Positions 5,061-6,785 of a DNA stretch of 6,785 nucleotides are shown piece by piece; the stretch's first letter is position 1, and each line of letters opens with the position of its first letter. Source of the DNA: Actinomycetota bacterium. GTDB lineage: Bacteria > Actinomycetota > Thermoleophilia > Gaiellales > Gaiellaceae. The notes beneath the pieces were generated by a model. That model ran no database searches. It had not been told where the DNA came from and saw only the letters and a program-made list of their open reading frames with translations. The translations under genes were made by a program, and so were the position numbers. The stretch is from positions 1 to 6,785 of the forward strand of contig JACCYG010000100.1 in assembly GCA_013696595.1 (NCBI GenBank), written 5' to 3'.

Positions 5061-6566
5061 ATGGAAGCGGCAACCGGGGATCGTTTCGAGGAGCGGCTGC
5101 GCGACTACCTCGTCGAGAGCGCCGAGGAAGGCCGCGCCGTGCGCGTTGGCGAAAAGGAGACGAGCGAGCACGCCGCGATCGTCGCGCGCTATGCCGATCT
5201 CTTCACCAGGGAGCAGCACGCGGCGCTCAGGGAGGCCGAATCTGCGGCCTCGGGCGATGAGCGCGAGCGGCTCTTTCGCCTGAGGGAGGCCTGCGAGGGC
5301 GGAATCATCTCGCTCGACCTCGCTGAGGCGGACGACGAGCTCCAGAACGCCATGCTGGCCGAGCGAATCGAGTTTCGCGGCGAGCCCCTGCCGCTCAGGG
5401 CGGCGCAGGCCCAGGTCGCGGTCCTTCCCGACTACGCGGACCGCGAGGAGCTCGGACGCCTGACCGCGGACGCCTCGGCCGGCTTCAACGACCGGCGGCT
5501 CGACCTGCTTCACAAGGGCGAGGCGCTCGAGGCTGAGCTCTCGGGCGAGGCCGATCCGGTGCGGCGGAGCGCCGAGCTCAAGCAAATCGACCTGCACGAG
5601 CTCGCCGGCGCCCTCGCCGCGGCGGCCGACCGACAGGAAGGCGCGTTCGCGCAGCTGCGGGGCCGCTGGCTCGACGAGATCCTGGGCGAAAGCCGCGAAG
5701 ACGAGCCCTCGTCCTACCACGTCGCCTATGTCCGTCGGCTCTCGCCGCTCGCGGACACGTACTCGAAGGAGCGATCGGTCCCGGTCTGCCTCGACGTTCT
5801 CGCGCGGCTCGGTTTCGACCTCGCGTCCGACTCGCGGATCCGGCTCGACCTCGACGATCGTCCGCAGAAGAACCCCCGCGCTTGCGTGATCGCCGCCGAT
5901 CCCCCGGCCGTCGTCCACCTGATCACTCGGGCGCAGGGCGGTCTCCACGACTACCAGGCGTTCCTTCACGAGGCTGGGCACGCGCTGCACTACGCCGGCT
6001 GTGACCCCGAGCTTCCGTACACGTTTCGGAAGCTCGCGCGAGACCACGCTCTCACCGAGATCTATTCGTTCCTCCTTGAGTCGGTCACGCGCGAGCCGGG
6101 CTGGCACGCCGAGCACTTCGAGCTCCCCGCGGACGAGGCCGAGACGCGTGCGGAAGCGACCAAGTTCCTCGAGGTCCTGCTCTTCCGGCGCTACGCGGCC
6201 AAGCTCCACTACGAGCTCGAGGTGTGGTCGGACTTCGAGCACGCGCCCGACTACGCGCCCATGTACGCCGACAACCTCCGAGCGGCGACCGGCTTCCAGT
6301 ATCGCCCCGACGGCTACCTCGCGGACATGGACGACGGCTTCTACTCCGCCGACTATCTCCGGGCGTGGATACGGACGGCGCAGCTTCGCGCTTACCTCCG
6401 CGACGAGATCGGCTCAGACTGGTGGCAGCGGCCGGAGACAGGCGAGTTCCTCCGGAGACTCTTCCACGAAGGGACGAAGCCCTCGAGCGAGGAGATCGCC
6501 GAGCGCATCGGCTACGACCCTCTGGACACAGCTCCGCTTCTCGACGAGCTCGTGCCGGCCGCCTAA
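5061..6566 (+). CDS. HEXXH zinc metallopeptidase, M3-like (thimet/oligopeptidase F type)
   Basis: This encodes a 501-residue soluble protein with no signal peptide or membrane segment. The zinc site is H303-E-A-G-H307, and E333 (30 residues after H303, in LTEIYSFLLES) sits where the third ligand of gluzincins of the M3/M32 type is expected; E340 follows it. Near the C-terminus, GFYSADYLRAW (426-436, Y428 and Y432) resembles the Tyr-rich loop that binds substrate in M3 oligopeptidases. The first ~280 residues are helical and rich in Glu, Ala, Leu and Arg, as in the lid domains of these enzymes. A cytoplasmic oligopeptidase role is inferred. It is somewhat shorter than typical M3A/M3B enzymes (about 560-700), so it may be a divergent branch, and an M32-like carboxypeptidase cannot be excluded. 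ATG 5061 has a strong ribosome site 10 bases after era, so it likely ends the operon. Confidence 0.75.
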   Translation: MEAATGDRFEERLRDYLVESAEEGRAVRVGEKETSEHAAIVARYADLFTREQHAALREAESAASGDERERLFRLREACEGGIISLDLAEADDELQNAMLAERIEFRGEPLPLRAAQAQVAVLPDYADREELGRLTADASAGFNDRRLDLLHKGEALEAELSGEADPVRRSAELKQIDLHELAGALAAAADRQEGAFAQLRGRWLDEILGESREDEPSSYHVAYVRRLSPLADTYSKERSVPVCLDVLARLGFDLASDSRIRLDLDDRPQKNPRACVIAADPPAVVHLITRAQGGLHDYQAFLHEAGHALHYAGCDPELPYTFRKLARDHALTEIYSFLLESVTREPGWHAEHFELPADEAETRAEATKFLEVLLFRRYAAKLHYELEVWSDFEHAPDYAPMYADNLRAATGFQYRPDGYLADMDDGFYSADYLRAWIRTAQLRAYLRDEIGSDWWQRPETGEFLRRLFHEGTKPSSEEIAERIGYDPLDTAPLLDELVPAA

Positions 6567-6567
6567 C

Positions 6568-6593
6568 CCGACGGCGCAGTCGGCCTTCGCGCC
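6568..6593 (+). terminator. Overlapping hairpins after the metallopeptidase stop, possible operon terminator
   Basis: CCGAC (6568-6572) pairs with GTCGG (6579-6583) around 6 bases, and alternatively GGCGC (6573-6577) pairs with GCGCC (6589-6593) around 11 bases. They begin 2 bases after the TAA stop and precede the next gene's -10-like box. There is no T-run, so if termination occurs here it is not the standard intrinsic type. Confidence 0.3.
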
Positions 6594-6602
6594 TTCGAGG
6601 GT

Positions 6603-6608
6603 TACACT
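6603..6608 (+). promoter_or_regulatory. Candidate -10 box (TACACT) for a leaderless deoC transcript
   Basis: TACACT ends 6 bases before ATG 6615, so a start site at the usual distance from a -10 box would fall on the A of the ATG. This is the arrangement of leaderless actinobacterial promoters (TANNNT about 7 bases upstream of the start codon). A GAGGG at 6597-6601 is 13 bases from the ATG, too far for a good Shine-Dalgarno. No -35 element is apparent. Confidence 0.45.
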
Positions 6609-6614
6609 CCGTTC

Positions 6615-6785
6615 ATGGCGCAAGCTCCCGCCTTACCGCGTGGATTCGAGCTTCCGCTCGAGCCGCGGCTGCCCCGGATCGGCTCGGTCGACCAGGTTGC
6701 GCTCGAGGAGCGCTCGGCGACGCTGGCCAAGCGGTCGATCAAGCGCGAGGCGAAGCTCTTCGCCCTCGAGCTCGCTGTCCGCATG
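6615..6785 (+). CDS. deoC: Probable deoxyribose-phosphate aldolase, N-terminal part (cut by window edge)
   Basis: Only the first 57 codons are present, and the frame is open to the window end. The segment AKRSIKREAKLFALELAVRM (38-57) matches what I recognise as the N-terminal helix region of actinobacterial DeoC-type aldolases, just before their conserved catalytic-barrel start. DeoC splits 2-deoxyribose-5-phosphate into glyceraldehyde-3-phosphate and acetaldehyde in deoxynucleoside catabolism, which would sit well with the nearby cytidine deaminase. The first ~25 residues are Pro/Leu-rich and not diagnostic. The catalytic lysine lies beyond the window, so the call rests on a short stretch and on memory of the family. 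It follows the metallopeptidase after a 48-base spacer containing hairpins and a -10-like box, so it probably has its own promoter. Confidence 0.6.
   Translation, partial: MAQAPALPRGFELPLEPRLPRIGSVDQVALEERSATLAKRSIKREAKLFALELAVRM

Noticed and set aside
4992..6242. Long (416-codon) open frame on the - strand across the metallopeptidase gene
   Set aside because: It is a mirror of a GC-rich coding strand: the + strand frame has a clear HEAGH protease, a strong ribosome site and sensible ends, while the antisense translation is low-complexity and Arg/Glu/Leu/Val-rich with no recognisable motif.

Overview
The window is a dense, GC-rich stretch of bacterial chromosome in which every recognisable gene lies on the + strand. 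The gene order (tRNA methylthiotransferase, HIT protein, YqeY, PhoH, YbeY, diacylglycerol/undecaprenol kinase, cytidine deaminase, Era) is a conserved bacterial housekeeping cluster. The strong G/C bias at third codon positions, frequent GTG/TTG starts and the PhoH and DeoC sequence flavour suggest a high-GC actinobacterium, probably of the deep-branching Thermoleophilia type. That placement is an inference from recognition, not from a search.

Layout. Region 1 (1-1458) holds the 3' part of an mtaB-like radical-SAM gene, a HIT-family nucleotide hydrolase/transferase and yqeY, joined by overlapping stop/start codons. Region 2 (1459-1689) is a 231-base gap with no convincing gene on the + strand. 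It is rich in palindromes and competing G/C-run hairpins and ends in a TACACT -10-like box just before phoH. Region 3 (1690-6566) is a tightly coupled operon: phoH, ybeY, a DgkA-PAP2 fusion, cdd, era and a large HEAGH zinc metallopeptidase. Its first four junctions range from a 4-base overlap to a 1-base gap, and the last is a 10-base gap carrying a strong Shine-Dalgarno. Region 4 (6567-6785) is a short spacer with terminator-like hairpins and a second TACACT box, followed by the first 57 codons of a probable deoxyribose-phosphate aldolase (deoC).

Functional theme. MtaB modifies tRNA. PhoH, YbeY and Era are linked to RNA turnover and to 16S rRNA maturation/30S assembly. Cdd and DeoC belong to pyrimidine/deoxynucleoside salvage. 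The DgkA-PAP2 fusion belongs to lipid or undecaprenyl-phosphate recycling at the membrane. The M3-like peptidase has no obvious link to the rest beyond its position in the operon.

I found no CRISPR array, transposon, tRNA, rRNA or clearly novel defence system. The points most worth a second look are the structured 1459-1689 gap, the two TACACT boxes that suggest (near-)leaderless transcripts, the kinase-phosphatase fusion, and the metallopeptidase directly behind era.
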